Shown: piece after piece, positions 40,108 to 57,502 of the stretch
How the letters are laid out: every line of letters begins with the position of its first letter
Numbering within the stretch: the first letter of the stretch is position 1
Origin: Siphonodentalium dalli
Taxonomy: Eukaryota; Mollusca; Scaphopoda; Gadilida; Siphonodentaliidae
Assembly (NCBI GenBank): GCA_032622095.1
Contig: CP136065.1
Span: 96,911,343 to 96,975,342, forward strand
DNA: 64,000 nucleotides
Reading direction: 5' to 3'
Made by a program: the position numbers and the translations under genes
The notes under the pieces: model-generated
Told to the model about the DNA's origin: nothing
The model's database searches: none
The model's input: the letters and a program-made list of their open reading frames with translations, nothing else

Positions 40108-43085
40108 TCACATATTATCACACAGACTAGCACCCATACTATCACTGTCACACAGACTACCACACAGACTATCACATATTATGACACAGACTATCACCCA
40201 GACTACCACCCATACTATAACACAGACTACCACACATACTATCACCCATACTATCACACAGACTACCACCCATACTATCACACAGACTACCACACATACT
40301 ATCACACATACTATCACACAGACTATCACACAGACTATCATACAGACTACCACCCATACTATCACACAGACTATCATCACACATACTATCACACAGACTA
40401 TCACACAGACTACCACCCATACTATCACACAGACTATCACACACACTATCACACATACTATCACAAATACTATCACACAGACTACCACCCATACTATCAC
40501 ACATACTGTCACACATACTACCACACATACTACCACACAGACTACCACCATACTATCACACAGACTACCACCCATACTATCACACAGACTATCACACATA
40601 CTATCACACATACTATCACATAGGCTATCACACATACTATCACACAGACTACCACACAGAATATCACACATACTATCACACATACTATCACATAGGTTAT
40701 CACACATACTATCACACATACTATCACATAGGCTATCACACATACTATCACACATACTATCACACATACTATCGCACATACTATCACACATACTATCACA
40801 CATACTATCAACATACTATCACACAGACTATCACACATACTATCACCCATACTATCACACATACTATCACCCATACTATCACACAGACTACCACACATAC
40901 TATCACACAGACTATCACCCAGACTACCACACATACAATCACACAGATTATCACACATACTATCACACATACTATCACATAGGCTATCACACAGACTACC
41001 ACCCATACTATCACACATACTATCACACATACTATCACACATACTATCACACATACTATCACACAGACTATCACACATACTATCACACAGACTATCACAC
41101 ATACTATCAAACATACTATCACACAGACTATCACACAGACTATCACACATACTACCACACATACTACCACACAGACAACCACCATACTATCACACAGACT
41201 ATCACACATACCATCACACATACTATCACACATACTATCACACATACTATCACACAGACAATCACACAGACAATCACACATACTATCACACATACTATCA
41301 CACATACTATCACACATACTATCACAAAGACTATCACACATACTACCACCCATACTATCACACAGACTATCACACATACTACCACACAGACTATCACACA
41401 TAATATCACACAGACTATCACACATACTACAACAAAGACTATCACACATAATATCACACAGACTATCACACAGACTATCACACATACTATCACACAGACT
41501 ACCACACATACTATCACACACACTATCACACAGACTATCACCCATACTATCACACAGACTACCACACATACTATCACACAGACTATCACACAGACTATCA
41601 CACATACTACCACACAGACTATCACCCATACTATCACACAGACTATCACCCATACTATCACACATACTATCACACATACTATCACACAGACTATCACACA
41701 TACTATCACACAGACTATCACCCATACTATCACACATACTATCACACAGACTATCACACATACTATCACACAGACTATCACACAGACTATCACACATACT
41801 ATCACACAGACTATCACACATACTATCACACATACTATCACACAGACTATCACACATACTATCACACATACTATCACACAGACTATCACACATAATATCA
41901 CACAGACTATCACACAGACTATCACACAGACTACCACACAGACTATCACACATACTATCACACAGACTATCACACATACTATCACACAGACTACCACCCA
42001 TACTATCACACAGACTATCACACAGACTATCACACAGACTATCACACATACTATCACACATACTATCACACAGACTATCACACAGACTATCACACAGACT
42101 ATCACACATACTATCACACAGATTATCACACATACTATCACACAGACTATCACACATACTATCACACAGACTATCACACATACTATCACACAGACTATCA
42201 CACATACTATCACACATACTATCACACAGACTATCACACATACTATCACACAGACTATCACACATACTATCACACAGACTATCACACATACTATCACACA
42301 GACTATCACACAGACTATCACACATACTATCATGCAGACTATCACACATAATATTACCCATACTATCACACATACTATCACACAGACTATCACCCATACT
42401 ATCACACATACTATCACACATACTATCACACAGAGTATCACACATACTATCACACATACTATCACCCATACTATCACACAGACTATCACACATACTATCA
42501 CACATACTATCACACATACTATCACACATACTATCACACAGACTATCACTCATACTATCACACAGACTATCACACATACTATCACACATACTATCACCCA
42601 TACTATCACACATACTATCACACATACTATTACACAGACTATCACACAGACTATCACCCATACTATCACACATACTATCACACAGACTATCACACAGACT
42701 ATCACACAGACTATCACACAGACTATCACACATACTATCACACAGACTATCACACAGACTATCACACATACAATCACACACACTATCACACAGACTATCA
42801 CACAGACTATCACACATACTATCACACAGACTATCACACAGACTATCACACAGACTATCACACATACTATCACACAGACTATCACACATACTATCACACA
42901 TACTATCACCCATACTATCACACAGACTATCACACATACTATCACACAGACTATCACCCATACTATCACACATTCAATCACACAGACTATCACACAGACT
43001 ATCACACAGACTATCACACATACTATCACACATACTATCACACATACTATCACACATATTATCACACATACTATCACACAGACTA
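40108..43085 (+). repeat. Higher-order block A, copy 1
   Basis: It starts near TATCACAGACTA-like and ACTATCACTGTCACAC variants and includes register breaks (ATCATCACAC near 40375, CACCATAC near 40547, ATCAACATAC near 40810). The same ordered set recurs at 51547 and 54525. Copy 1 carries 48 bp (four units) more than the others and lacks their shared TTACACACAC and ACATGCTACC variants, so it is the outgroup of the three. The right limit is approximate. Confidence 0.85.
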
Positions 43086-46000
43086 TCACACATAATATCA
43101 CACAGACTCGCACGGACTATCACACAGACTATCACCCATACTATCACACAGACTATCACACAGACTATCACACAGACTATCACACATAATATCACACAGA
43201 CTATCACACAGACTATCACACAGACTATCACACAGACTATCACACATACTATCACACAGACTATCACACATACTATCACACAGACTACCACCCATACTAT
43301 CACACAGACTATCGCACAGACTATCACACAGACTATCACACATACTATCACACATACTATCACACAGACTATCACACAGACTATCACACAGACTATCACA
43401 CATACTATCACACAGATTATCACACATACTATCACACAGACTATCACACATACTATCACACAGACTATCACACATACTATCACACAGACTATCACACATA
43501 CTATCACACATACTATCACACATACTATCACACATACTATCACACAGACTATCACACATACTATCACACAGACTATCACACATACTATCACACAGACTAT
43601 CACACAGACTATCACACATAGTATCATGCAGACTATCACACATAATATTACCCATACTATCACACATACTATCACACAGACTATCACCCATACTATCAAA
43701 CAGACTATCACCCATACTATCACACAGACTATCACCCATACTATCACACATACTATCACACATACTATCACACAGAGTATCACACATACTATCACACATA
43801 CTATCACCCATACTATCACACAGACTATCACACATACTATCACACATACTATCACACAGACTATCACACATACTATCACACAGACTATCACACATACTAT
43901 CACACAGACTATCACACATACTATCACACATACTATCACCCATACTATCACACATGCTATCACACATACTATTACACAGACTATCACACAGACTATCACC
44001 CATACTATCACACATACTATCACACAGACTATCATTCAGACTATCACACAGACTATCACACAGACTATCACACATACTATCACACAGACTATCACACAGA
44101 CTATCACACATACAATCACACACACTATCACACAGACTATCACACAGACTATCACACATACTATCACACAGACTATCACACATACTATCACACAGACTAT
44201 CACACATACTATCACACATACTATCACACAGACTATCACACATACTATCACACAGACTATCACACATACTATCACACAGACTATCACACATACTATCACA
44301 CAGACTATCACACAGACTATCACACATACTATCATGCAGACTATCACACATAATATTACCCATACTATCACACATACTATCACACAGACTATCACCCATA
44401 CTATCACACATACTATCACACATACTATCACACAGAGTATCACACATACTATCACACATACTATCACCCATACTATCACACAGACTATCACACATACTAT
44501 CACACATACTATCACACATACTATCACACATACTATCACACAGACTATCACTCATACTATCACACAGACTATCACACATACTATCACACATACTATCACC
44601 CATACTATCACACATACTATCACACATACTATTACACAGACTATCACACAGACTATCACCCATACTATCACACATACTATCACACAGACTATCATACAGA
44701 CTATCACACAGACTATCACACAGACTATCACACATACTATCACACAGACTATCACACAGACTATCACACATACAATTACACACACTATCACACAGACTAT
44801 CACACAGACTATCACACATACTATCACACATACTATCACACAGACTATCACACAGACTATCACACATACTATCACACAGACTATCACACATACTATCACA
44901 CATACTATCACCCATACTATCACACAGACTATCACACATACTATCACACAGACTATCACCCATACTATCACACATTCAATCACACAGACTATCACACAGA
45001 CTATCACACAGACTATCACACATACTATCACACATACTATCACACATACTATCACACATATTATCACACATACTATCACACAGACTATCACACATAATAT
45101 CACACAGACTCGCACGGACTATCACACAGACTATCACCCATACTATCACACAGACTATCACACAGACTATCACACAGACTATCACACATACTATCACACA
45201 GACTATCACACAGACTATCACACAGACTATCACACAGACTATCACACATACTATCACACAGACTATCACACATACTATCACACAGACTACCACCCATACT
45301 ATCACACAGACTATCGCACAGACTATCACACAGACTATCACACATACTATCACACATACTATCACACAGACTATCACACAGACTATCACACAGACTATCA
45401 CACATACTATCACACAGATTATCACACATACTATCACACAGACTATCACACATACTATCACACAGACTATCACACATACTATCACACAGACTATCACACA
45501 TACTATCACACATACTATCACACATACTATCACACATACTATCACACAGACTATCACACATACTATCACACAGACTATCACACATACTATCACACAGACT
45601 ATCACACAGACTATCACACATAGTATCATGCAGACTATCACACATAATATTACCCATACTATCACACATACTATCACACAGACTATCACCCATACTATCA
45701 AACAGACTATCACCCATACTATCACACAGACTATCACCCATACTATCACACATACTATCACACATACTATCACACAGAGTATCACACATACTATCACACA
45801 TACTATCACCCATACTATCACACAGACTATCACACATACTATCACACATACTATCACACAGACTATCACACATACTATCACACAGACTATCACACATACT
45901 ATCACACAGACTATCACACATACTATCACACATACTATCACCCATACTATCACACATGCTATCACACATACTATTACACAGACTATCACACATACTATCA

Positions 46001-46553
46001 CCCATACTATCACACATACTATCACACAGACTATCATTCGGACTATCACACAGACTATCACACAGACTATCACACATACTATCACACAGACTATCACACA
46101 GACTATCACACATACAATCACACACACTATCACACAGACTATCACACAGACTATCACATATACTATCACACAGACTATCACACAGACTATCACACAGACT
46201 ATCACACATACTATCACACAGACTATCACACTTGCTATCACACATACTATCACACATTCAATCACACAGACTATCACACAGACTATCACGCAGACTATCA
46301 CACATACTATCACACATACTATCACACATACTATCACACATATTATCACACATACTATCACACAGACTATCACACATAATATCACACAGACTCGCACGGA
46401 CTATCACACAGACTATCACCCATACTATCACACAGACTATCACACAGACTATCACACATACTATCACACAAACTATCACACCGACTATCACACAGACTAT
46501 CACACAGACTATCACACATACTATCACACAAACTATCACACAGACTACCACAT
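42550..46553 (+). repeat. 2002-bp higher-order repeat, two tandem copies
   Basis: Rare unit strings repeat at a constant 2002-bp distance: CATGCAGACTATCACACATA at 42331 and 44333 and again at 43625 and 45627, and ACTCGCACGGAC at 43106 and 45108. Within each copy the CATGCAG marker appears twice, 1294 and 708 bp apart, so the repeat is itself a two-part unit. The end of copy 2 is approximate because a further, shorter copy begins (third ACTCGCACGG at 46390, 1282 bp on). Confidence 0.85.
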
Positions 46554-47249
46554 AGACTATCACACATACTATCACACAGACTATCACACTTAATATCACA
46601 CAGACTATCACCCATACTATCACACATACTATCACACAGACTATCACACAGACTATCACACATACTATCACACAGACTATCACACATAATATCACACATA
46701 CTATCACACAGACTATCTCCCATACTATCACACATACTATCACATATACTATCACCCATACTATCACACATACTATCACACAGACTATCACCTATACTAT
46801 CACACAGACTATCACCCATACTATCACACAGACTATCACCCATACTATCACACATACTATCACACATACTATCACACAGAGTATCACACATACTATCACA
46901 CAGACTATCACCCACACTATCACACAGACTATCACACATACTATCACACATACTATCACACAGACTTTCACACATACTATCACACAGACTATCACACATA
47001 CTATAACCCATACTATCACACATACTATCACACAGACTATCACACAGACTATCACACAGACTATCACCCATACTATCACACATATTATCATACAGACTAT
47101 CACACAGACTATCACACATACTATCACACATACTATCACACATACTATCACACAGACTATCACACAGACTATCACACAGACTATCACACATACTATTACA
47201 CAGACTATCACACAGACTATCACACATACTATCACACATACTATCACTC

Positions 47250-50200
47250 AGACTATCACACATACTATCACAGACTATCACACAGACTATCACACATACT
47301 ATCACACAGACTATCACACAGACTATCAAACATACTATCACACATACTATCACACAGACTATCACACAGACTATCACCCATTCTATCACACATACTATCA
47401 CACAGACTATCACACATACTATCACACATACTATCACCCATACTATCACACATACTATCACACAGACTATCACACAGACTATCACACAGACTATCACACA
47501 TACTATCACAGATACTATCACACATACTATCACACATACTATCACACATACTATCACACATAATATCACACATACTATCACACATACTATCACACATACT
47601 ATCACACAGACTATCACACAGACTATCACACATACTATCACACAGACTATCACCCATACTATCACACAGACTATCAACCATACCATCACACATACTATCA
47701 CACATAATATCACACAGACTATCACACAGACTATCACACATACTATCACACATACTATCACACAGACTATCACACAGACTATCACACATACTATCACACA
47801 GACTATCACCCATACTATCACACAGACTATCAACCATACCATCACACATACTATCACACATAATATCACACAGACTATCACACAGACTATCACACAGACT
47901 GTCACACATACTATCACACAGACTATCACACATACTATCACACAGACTATCACCCATACTATCATACAGACTATCAACCATACTATCACACAGACTATCA
48001 ACCATACTATCACACAGACTATCACACAGACTATCACACAGACTATCACACAGACTATCACACAGACTATCACACAGACTATCACCCATACTATCACACA
48101 TACTATCAACCATACTATCACACAGACTGTCAACCATACTATCACACAGACTATCAACCATACTATCACACAGACTGTCACACAGACTATCACACAGACT
48201 ATCACACAGACTATCACACAGACTATCACCCATACTATCACACAGACTATCAACCATACTATCACACAGACTATCAACCATACTATCACACAGACTATCA
48301 ACCATACTATCCCACAGACTATTAAACAGACTATCACACACACTATCACACATACTATCAAACATACTATCACACATACTATCACACAGACTATCACCCA
48401 TACTATCACACAGACTATCACCCATACTATCACACAGACTATCACCCATACTATCACACAGACTATCACCCATACTATCACACAGACTATCACCCATACT
48501 ATCACACATACTATCACACATACTATCACACAGAGTATCACACATACTATCACACAGACTATCACACAGACTATCAGACATACTATCACACAGACTATCA
48601 CCCATACTATCACACATACTATCACACATAATATCACCCATACTATCACACATACTATCACACATACTATCACACAGACTATCACCCATACTATCACACA
48701 TACTATCACACAGACTATCACACATACTATCACACAGACTATCACACATACTATCACACAGACTATCACACATACTATCACACAGACTATCACACAGACT
48801 ATCACACATACTATCACATATAATATCACCCATACTATCACAAATACTATCACACAGACTATCACCCATACTATCACACAGACTATCACCCATACTATCA
48901 CACAGACTATCACCCATACTATCACACATACTATCACACATACTATCACACAGAGTATCACACATACTATCACACAGACTATCACCCTTACTATCACACA
49001 GACTATCACACATACTATCACACATACGATCACACAGACTATCACACATACTATCACACAGACTATCATACATACTATCACACAGAGTATCACACATACT
49101 ATCACACAGACTATCACACAGACTATCACACAGACTATCACCCATACTATCACACATACTATCACACAGACTATCACAGACTATCACACATACTATCACA
49201 CAGACTATCACACATACTATCACACAGACTATCACACAGACTATCACACATACTATCACACATACTATCATACAGACTATCACACATACTATCACACAGA
49301 CTATCACACATACTATCACACAGACTATCACACATACTATCACACAGACTATCACCCATACTATCACACAGACTATCAACCATACTATCACACATACTAT
49401 CACACAGACTATCACAAATAATATCACCCATACTATCACACAGACTATCACACAGACTATCACACAGACTATCACACAGACTATCACAAAGACTATCAAC
49501 CATACTATCACACATACTATCACACATACTATCACACAGAGTATCACACATACTATCACCCATACTATCACACATAATATCACCCATACTATCACACAGA
49601 CTATCACACAGACTATCACACAGAGTATCACACATACTATCACACAGACTATCACACAGACTATCACACAGAGTATCACACATACTATCACACAGACTAT
49701 CACCCATACTATCACACAGACTATCAACCATACTATCACACATACTATCACACATACTATCACACATAGTATCACACATACTATCACACAGACTATCACC
49801 CATACTATCACACAGACTATCACATATACTATCACACATACTATCACACAGACTATCACACATACTATCACACAGACTATCACACATACTATCACACAGA
49901 CTATCACACATACTATCACACATACTATCACACAGACTATCACACAGACTATCACACAGACTATCACACAGACTATCACACAGACTACCACACAGACTAC
50001 CGCACATACTATCACACAGTCTATCACACATAATATCGCACAGACTATCACCCATACTATCACACATACTATCACACAGACTATCACACAGACTATCACA
50101 CAGTCTATCACACATACTATCACACAGACTATCACACATACTATCACACAGACTATCACACAGACTATCACACATACTATCACACAGACTATCACACACA

Positions 50201-51546
50201 CTATCACACAGACTATCACACATACTATCACACATACTATCACACAGACTATCACACAGAATATCACACATACTATCACACATACTATCACACAGACTAT
50301 CACCCATACTATCACACAGACTATCACCCATACTATCACACAGACTATCACCCATACTATCACACAGACTATCACCCATACTATCACACAGACTATCACA
50401 CATACTATCACACAGACTATCACCCATACTATCACACACACTATCACACATACTATCACACAGAGTATCACACATACTATCACACAGACTATCACCCATA
50501 CTATCACACAGACTATCGCACATACTATCACACATACTATCACACATACTATCACACATACTATCACACAGATTATCACACATACTATCACACAGACTAT
50601 CACACATACTATCACACATACTATCACCCATACTATCACACATACTATCACACAGACTATCACACAGACTATCACACAGACTATCACCCATACTATCACA
50701 CATACTATCACACATACTATCACACAGACTATCACACAGACTATCACCCATACTATCACACATACTATCACACAGCCTATCACACAGACTATCACACATA
50801 CAATCACACATACTATCAAACAGACTACCACACAGACTATCACACATACTATCACACAGGCTATCACACATACTATCACACAAACTATCACACAGACTAC
50901 CACATAGACTATCACACATACTATCACACAGACTATCACACTTAATATCACACAGACTATCACACAGACTATCACACAGACTATCACACATACTATCACA
51001 CAGACTATCACACATACTATCACACAGACTATCACACATACTATCACACAGACTATCACACAGACTATCACACATACTATCACACATACTATCACACAGA
51101 CTATCACACATACTATCACACAGACTATCACACATACTATCACACAGACTATCACACATACTATCACACAGACTATCACCATACTATTACACAGACTATC
51201 AACCATACTATCACACATACTATCACACAGACTATCACACATAATATCACCCATACTATCACACAGACTATCACACAGACTATCACACAGACTATCACAC
51301 AGACTATCACACAGACTATCACACAGACTATCAACCATACTATCACACATACTATCACACATACTATCACACAGAGTATCACACATACTATCACCCATAC
51401 TATCACATATAATATCACCCATACTATCACACATACTATCACACAGACTATCACACAGACTATCACACATACTATTACACAGACTATCACACAGACTATC
51501 ACACATACTATCACACATACTATCACACAGACTATCACACATACTA
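47250..51546 (+). repeat. Array segment rich in ATCAACCATAC variants
   Basis: This stretch is marked by many ACTATCAACCAT units, ACTGTCACAC, CCCACAGACTATTAAACAG (48310) and the 6-bp deletion TATCACAGACTATC (47270, 49175). Its first half, to about 49010, recurs at about 61600-63310 at +14333 bp. Its second half (49180-51546) is seen only once in the window. Confidence 0.75.
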
Positions 51547-54524
51547 TCACAGACTATCACACAGACTAGCACCCATACTATCACTGTCACACAGACTACC
51601 ACACAGACTATCACATATTATGACACAGACTATCACCCAGACTACCACCCATACTATAACACAGACTACCACACATACTATCACCCATACTATCACACAG
51701 ACTACCACCCATACTATCACACAGACTACCACACATACTATCACACATACTATCACACAGACTATCACACAGACTATCATACAGACTACCACCCATACTA
51801 TCACACAGACTATCATCACACATACTATCACACAGACTATCACACAGACTACCACCCATACTATCACACAGACTATTACACACACTATCACACATACTAT
51901 CACAAATACTATCACACAGACTACCACCCATACTATCACACATACTGTCACACATACTACCACACATACTACCACACAGACTACCACCATACTATCACAC
52001 AGACTACCACCCATACTATCACACAGACTATCACACATACTATCACACATACTATCGCATAGGCTATCACACATACTATCACACAGACTACCACACAGAA
52101 TATCACACATACTATCACACATACTATCACATAGGTTATCACACATACTATCACACATACTATCACATAGGCTATCACACATACTATCACACATACTATC
52201 ACACATACTATCGCACATACTATCACACATACTATCACACATACTATCAACATACTATCACACAGACTATCACACATACTATCACCCATACTATCACACA
52301 TACTATCACCCATACTATCACACAGACTACCACACATACTATCACACAGACTATCACCCAGACTACCACACATACAATCACACAGATTATCACACATACT
52401 ATCACACATACTATCACATAGGCTATCACACAGACTACCACCCATACTATCACACATACTATCACACATACTATCACACATACTATCACACATACTATCA
52501 CACAGACTATCACACATACTATCACACAGACTATCACACATACTATCAAACATACTATCACACAGACTATCACACAGACTATCACACATACTACCACACA
52601 TACTACCACACAGACAACCACCATACTATCACACAGACTATCACACATACCATCACACATACTATCACACATACTATCACACATACTATCACACAGACAA
52701 TCACACAGACAATCACACATACTATCACACATACTATCACACATACTATCACACATACTATCACACAGACTATCACACATACTACCACCCATACTATCAC
52801 ACAGACTATCACACATGCTACCACACAGACTATCACACATAATATCACACAGACTATCACACATACTATCACACATACTATCACACAGACTACCACACAT
52901 ACTATCACACACACTATCACACAGACTATCACCCATACTATCACACAGACTACCACACATACTATCACACAGACTATCACACATACTATCACACATACTA
53001 CCACACAGACTATCACCCATACTATCACACAGACTATCACCCATACTATCACAAATACTATCACACATACTATCACACAGACTATCACACATACTATCAC
53101 ACAGACTATCACCCATACTATCACACATACTATCACACAGACTATCACACATACTATCACACAGACTATCACACAGACTATCACACATACTATCACACAG
53201 ACTATCACACATACTATCACACATACTATCACACAGACTATCACACATACTATCACACATACTATCACACAGACTATCACACATAATATCACACAGACTA
53301 TCACACAGACTATCACACAGACTACCACACAGACTATCACACATACTATCACACAGACTATCACACATACTATCACACAGACTACCACCCATACTATCAC
53401 ACAGACTATCACACAGACTATCACACAGACTATCACACATACTATCACACATACTATCACACAGACTATCACACAGACTATCACACAGACTATCACACAT
53501 ACTATCACACAGATTATCACACATACTATCACACAGACTATCACACATACTATCACACAGACTATCACACATACTATCACACAGACTATCACACATACTA
53601 TCACACATACTATCACACAGACTATCACACATACTATCACACAGACTATCACACATACTATCACACATACTATCACACATACTATCACACAGACTATCAC
53701 ACAGACTATCACACATACTATCATGCAGACTATCACACATAATATTACCCATACTATCACACATACTATCACACAGACTATCACCCATACTATCACACAT
53801 ACTATCACACATACTATCACACAGAGTATCACACATACTATCACACATACTATCACCCATACTATCACACAGACTATCACACATACTATCACACATACTA
53901 TCACACATACTATCACACATACTATCACACAGACTATCACTCATACTATCACACAGACTATCACACATACTATCACACATACTATCACCCATACTATCAC
54001 ACATACTATCACACATACTATTACACAGACTATCACACAGACTATCACCCATACTATCACACATACTATCACACAGACTATCACACAGACTATCACACAG
54101 ACTATCACACAGACTATCACACATACTATCACACAGACTATCACACAGACTATCACACATACAATCACACACACTATCACACAGACTATCACACAGACTA
54201 TCACACATACTATCACACAGACTATCACACAGACTATCACACAGACTATCACACATACTATCACACAGACTATCACACATACTATCACACATACTATCAT
54301 CCATACTATCACACAGACTATCACACATACTATCACACAGACTATCACCCATACTATCACACATTCAATCACACAGACTATCACACAGACTATCACACAG
54401 ACTATCACACATACTATCACACATACTATCACACATACTATCACACATATTATCACACATACTATCACACAGACTATCACACATACTATCACACATACTA
54501 TCACACAGACTATCACACATACTA
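51547..54524 (+). repeat. Higher-order block A, copy 2
   Basis: It is repeated by copy 3 at exactly +2978 bp over its length except near its 3' end, where the ACTCGCACGG segment is absent and plain units replace it. It begins with TATCACAGACTATCACACAG and the ACTATCACTGTCACAC variant. It shares the 48-bp deletion and several point variants with copy 3. Confidence 0.88.
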
Positions 54525-57502
54525 TCACAGACTATCACACAGACTAGCACCCATACTATCACTGTCACACAGACTACCACACAGACTATCACATATTATG
54601 ACACAGACTATCACCCAGACTACCACCCATACTATAACACAGACTACCACACATACTATCACCCATACTATCACACAGACTACCACCCATACTATCACAC
54701 AGACTACCACACATACTATCACACATACTATCACACAGACTATCACACAGACTATCATACAGACTACCACCCATACTATCACACAGACTATCATCACACA
54801 TACTATCACACAGACTATCACACAGACTACCACCCATACTATCACACAGACTATTACACACACTATCACACATACTATCACAAATACTATCACACAGACT
54901 ACCACCCATACTATCACACATACTGTCACACATACTACCACACATACTACCACACAGACTACCACCATACTATCACACAGACTACCACCCATACTATCAC
55001 ACAGACTATCACACATACTATTACACATACTATCACATAGGCTATCACACATACTATCACACAGACTACCACACAGAATATCACACATACTATCACACAT
55101 ACTATCACATAGGTTATCACACATACTATCACACATACTATCACATAGGCTATCACACATACTATCACACATACTATCACACATACTATCGCACATACTA
55201 TCACACATACTATCACACATACTATCAACATACTATCACACAGACTATCACACATACTATCACCCATACTATCACACATACTATCACCCATACTATCACA
55301 CAGACTACCACACATACTATCACACAGACTATCACCCAGACTACCACACATACAATCACACAGATTATCACACATACTATCACACATACTATCACATAGG
55401 CTATCACACAGACTACCACCCATACTATCACACATACTATCACACATACTATCACACATACTATCACACATACTATCACACAGACTATCACACATACTAT
55501 CACACAGACTATCACACATACTATCAAACATACTATCACACAGACTATCACACAGACTATCACACATACTACCACACATACTACCACACAGACAACCACC
55601 ATACTATCACACAGACTATCACACATACCATCACACATACTATCACACATACTATCACACATACTATCACACAGACAATCACACAGACAATCACACATAC
55701 TATCACACATACTATCACACATACTATCACACATACTATCACACAGACTATCACACATACTACCACCCATACTATCACACAGACTATCACACATGCTACC
55801 ACACAGACTATCACACATAATATCACACAGACTATCACACATACTATCACACATACTATCACACAGACTACCACACATACTATCACACACACTATCACAC
55901 AGACTATCACCCATACTATCACACAGACTACCACACATACTATCACACAGACTATCACACATACTATCACACATACTACCACACAGACTATCACCCATAC
56001 TATCACACAGACTATCACCCATACTATCACACATACTATCACACATACTATCACACAGACTATCACACATACTATCACACAGACTATCACCCATACTATC
56101 ACACATACTATCACACAGACTATCACACATACTATCACACAGACTATCACACAGACTATCACACATACTATCACACAGACTATCACACATACTATCACAC
56201 ATACTATCACACAGACTATCACACATACTATCACACATACTATCACACAGACTATCACACATAATATCACACAGACTATCACACAGACTATCACACAGAC
56301 TACCACACAGACTATCACACATACTATCACACAGACTATCACACATACTATCACACAGACTACCACCCATACTATCACACAGACTATCACACAGACTATC
56401 ACACAGACTATCACACATACTATCACACATACTATCACACAGACTATCACACAGACTATCACACAGACTATCACACATACTATCACACAGATTATCACAC
56501 ATACTATCACACAGACTATCACACATACTATCACACAGACTATCACACATACTATCACACAGACTATCACACATACTATCACACATACTATCACACAGAC
56601 TATCACACATACTATCACACAGACTATCACACATACTATCACACATACTATCACACATACTATCACACAGACTATCACACAGACTATCACACATACTATC
56701 ATGCAGACTATCACACATAATATTACCCATACTATCACACATACTATCACACAGACTATCACCCATACTATCACACATACTATCACACATACTATCACAC
56801 AGAGTATCACACATACTATCACACATACTATCACCCATACTATCACACAGACTATCACACATACTATCACACATACTATCACACATACTATCACACATAC
56901 TATCACACAGACTATCACTCATACTATCACACAGACTATCACACATACTATCACACATACTATCACCCATACTATCACACATACTATCACACATACTATT
57001 ACACAGACTATCACACAGACTATCACCCATACTATCACACATACTATCACACAGACTATCACACAGACTATCACACAGACTATCACACAGACTATCACAC
57101 ATACTATCACACAGACTATCACACAGACTATCACACATACAATCACACACACTATCACACAGACTATCACACAGACTATCACACATACTATCACACAGAC
57201 TATCACACAGACTATCACACAGACTATCACACATACTATCACACAGACTATCACACATACTATCACACATACTATCATCCATACTATCACACAGACTATC
57301 ACACATACTATCACACAGACTATCACCCATACTATCACACATTCAATCACACAGACTATCACACAGACTATCACACAGACTATCACACATACTATCACAC
57401 ATACTATCACACATACTATCACACATATTATCACACATACTATCACACAGACTATCACACATAATATCACACAGACTCGCACGGACTATCACACAGACTA
57501 TC
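54525..57502 (+). repeat. Higher-order block A, copy 3
   Basis: A tandem duplicate of copy 2 at its start, but its 3' end (ACTCGCACGG at 57475) follows copy 1 (43106). Copy 3 therefore looks like a recombinant of the copy-2 head and the copy-1 tail, or the ancestor of both. Confidence 0.85.
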
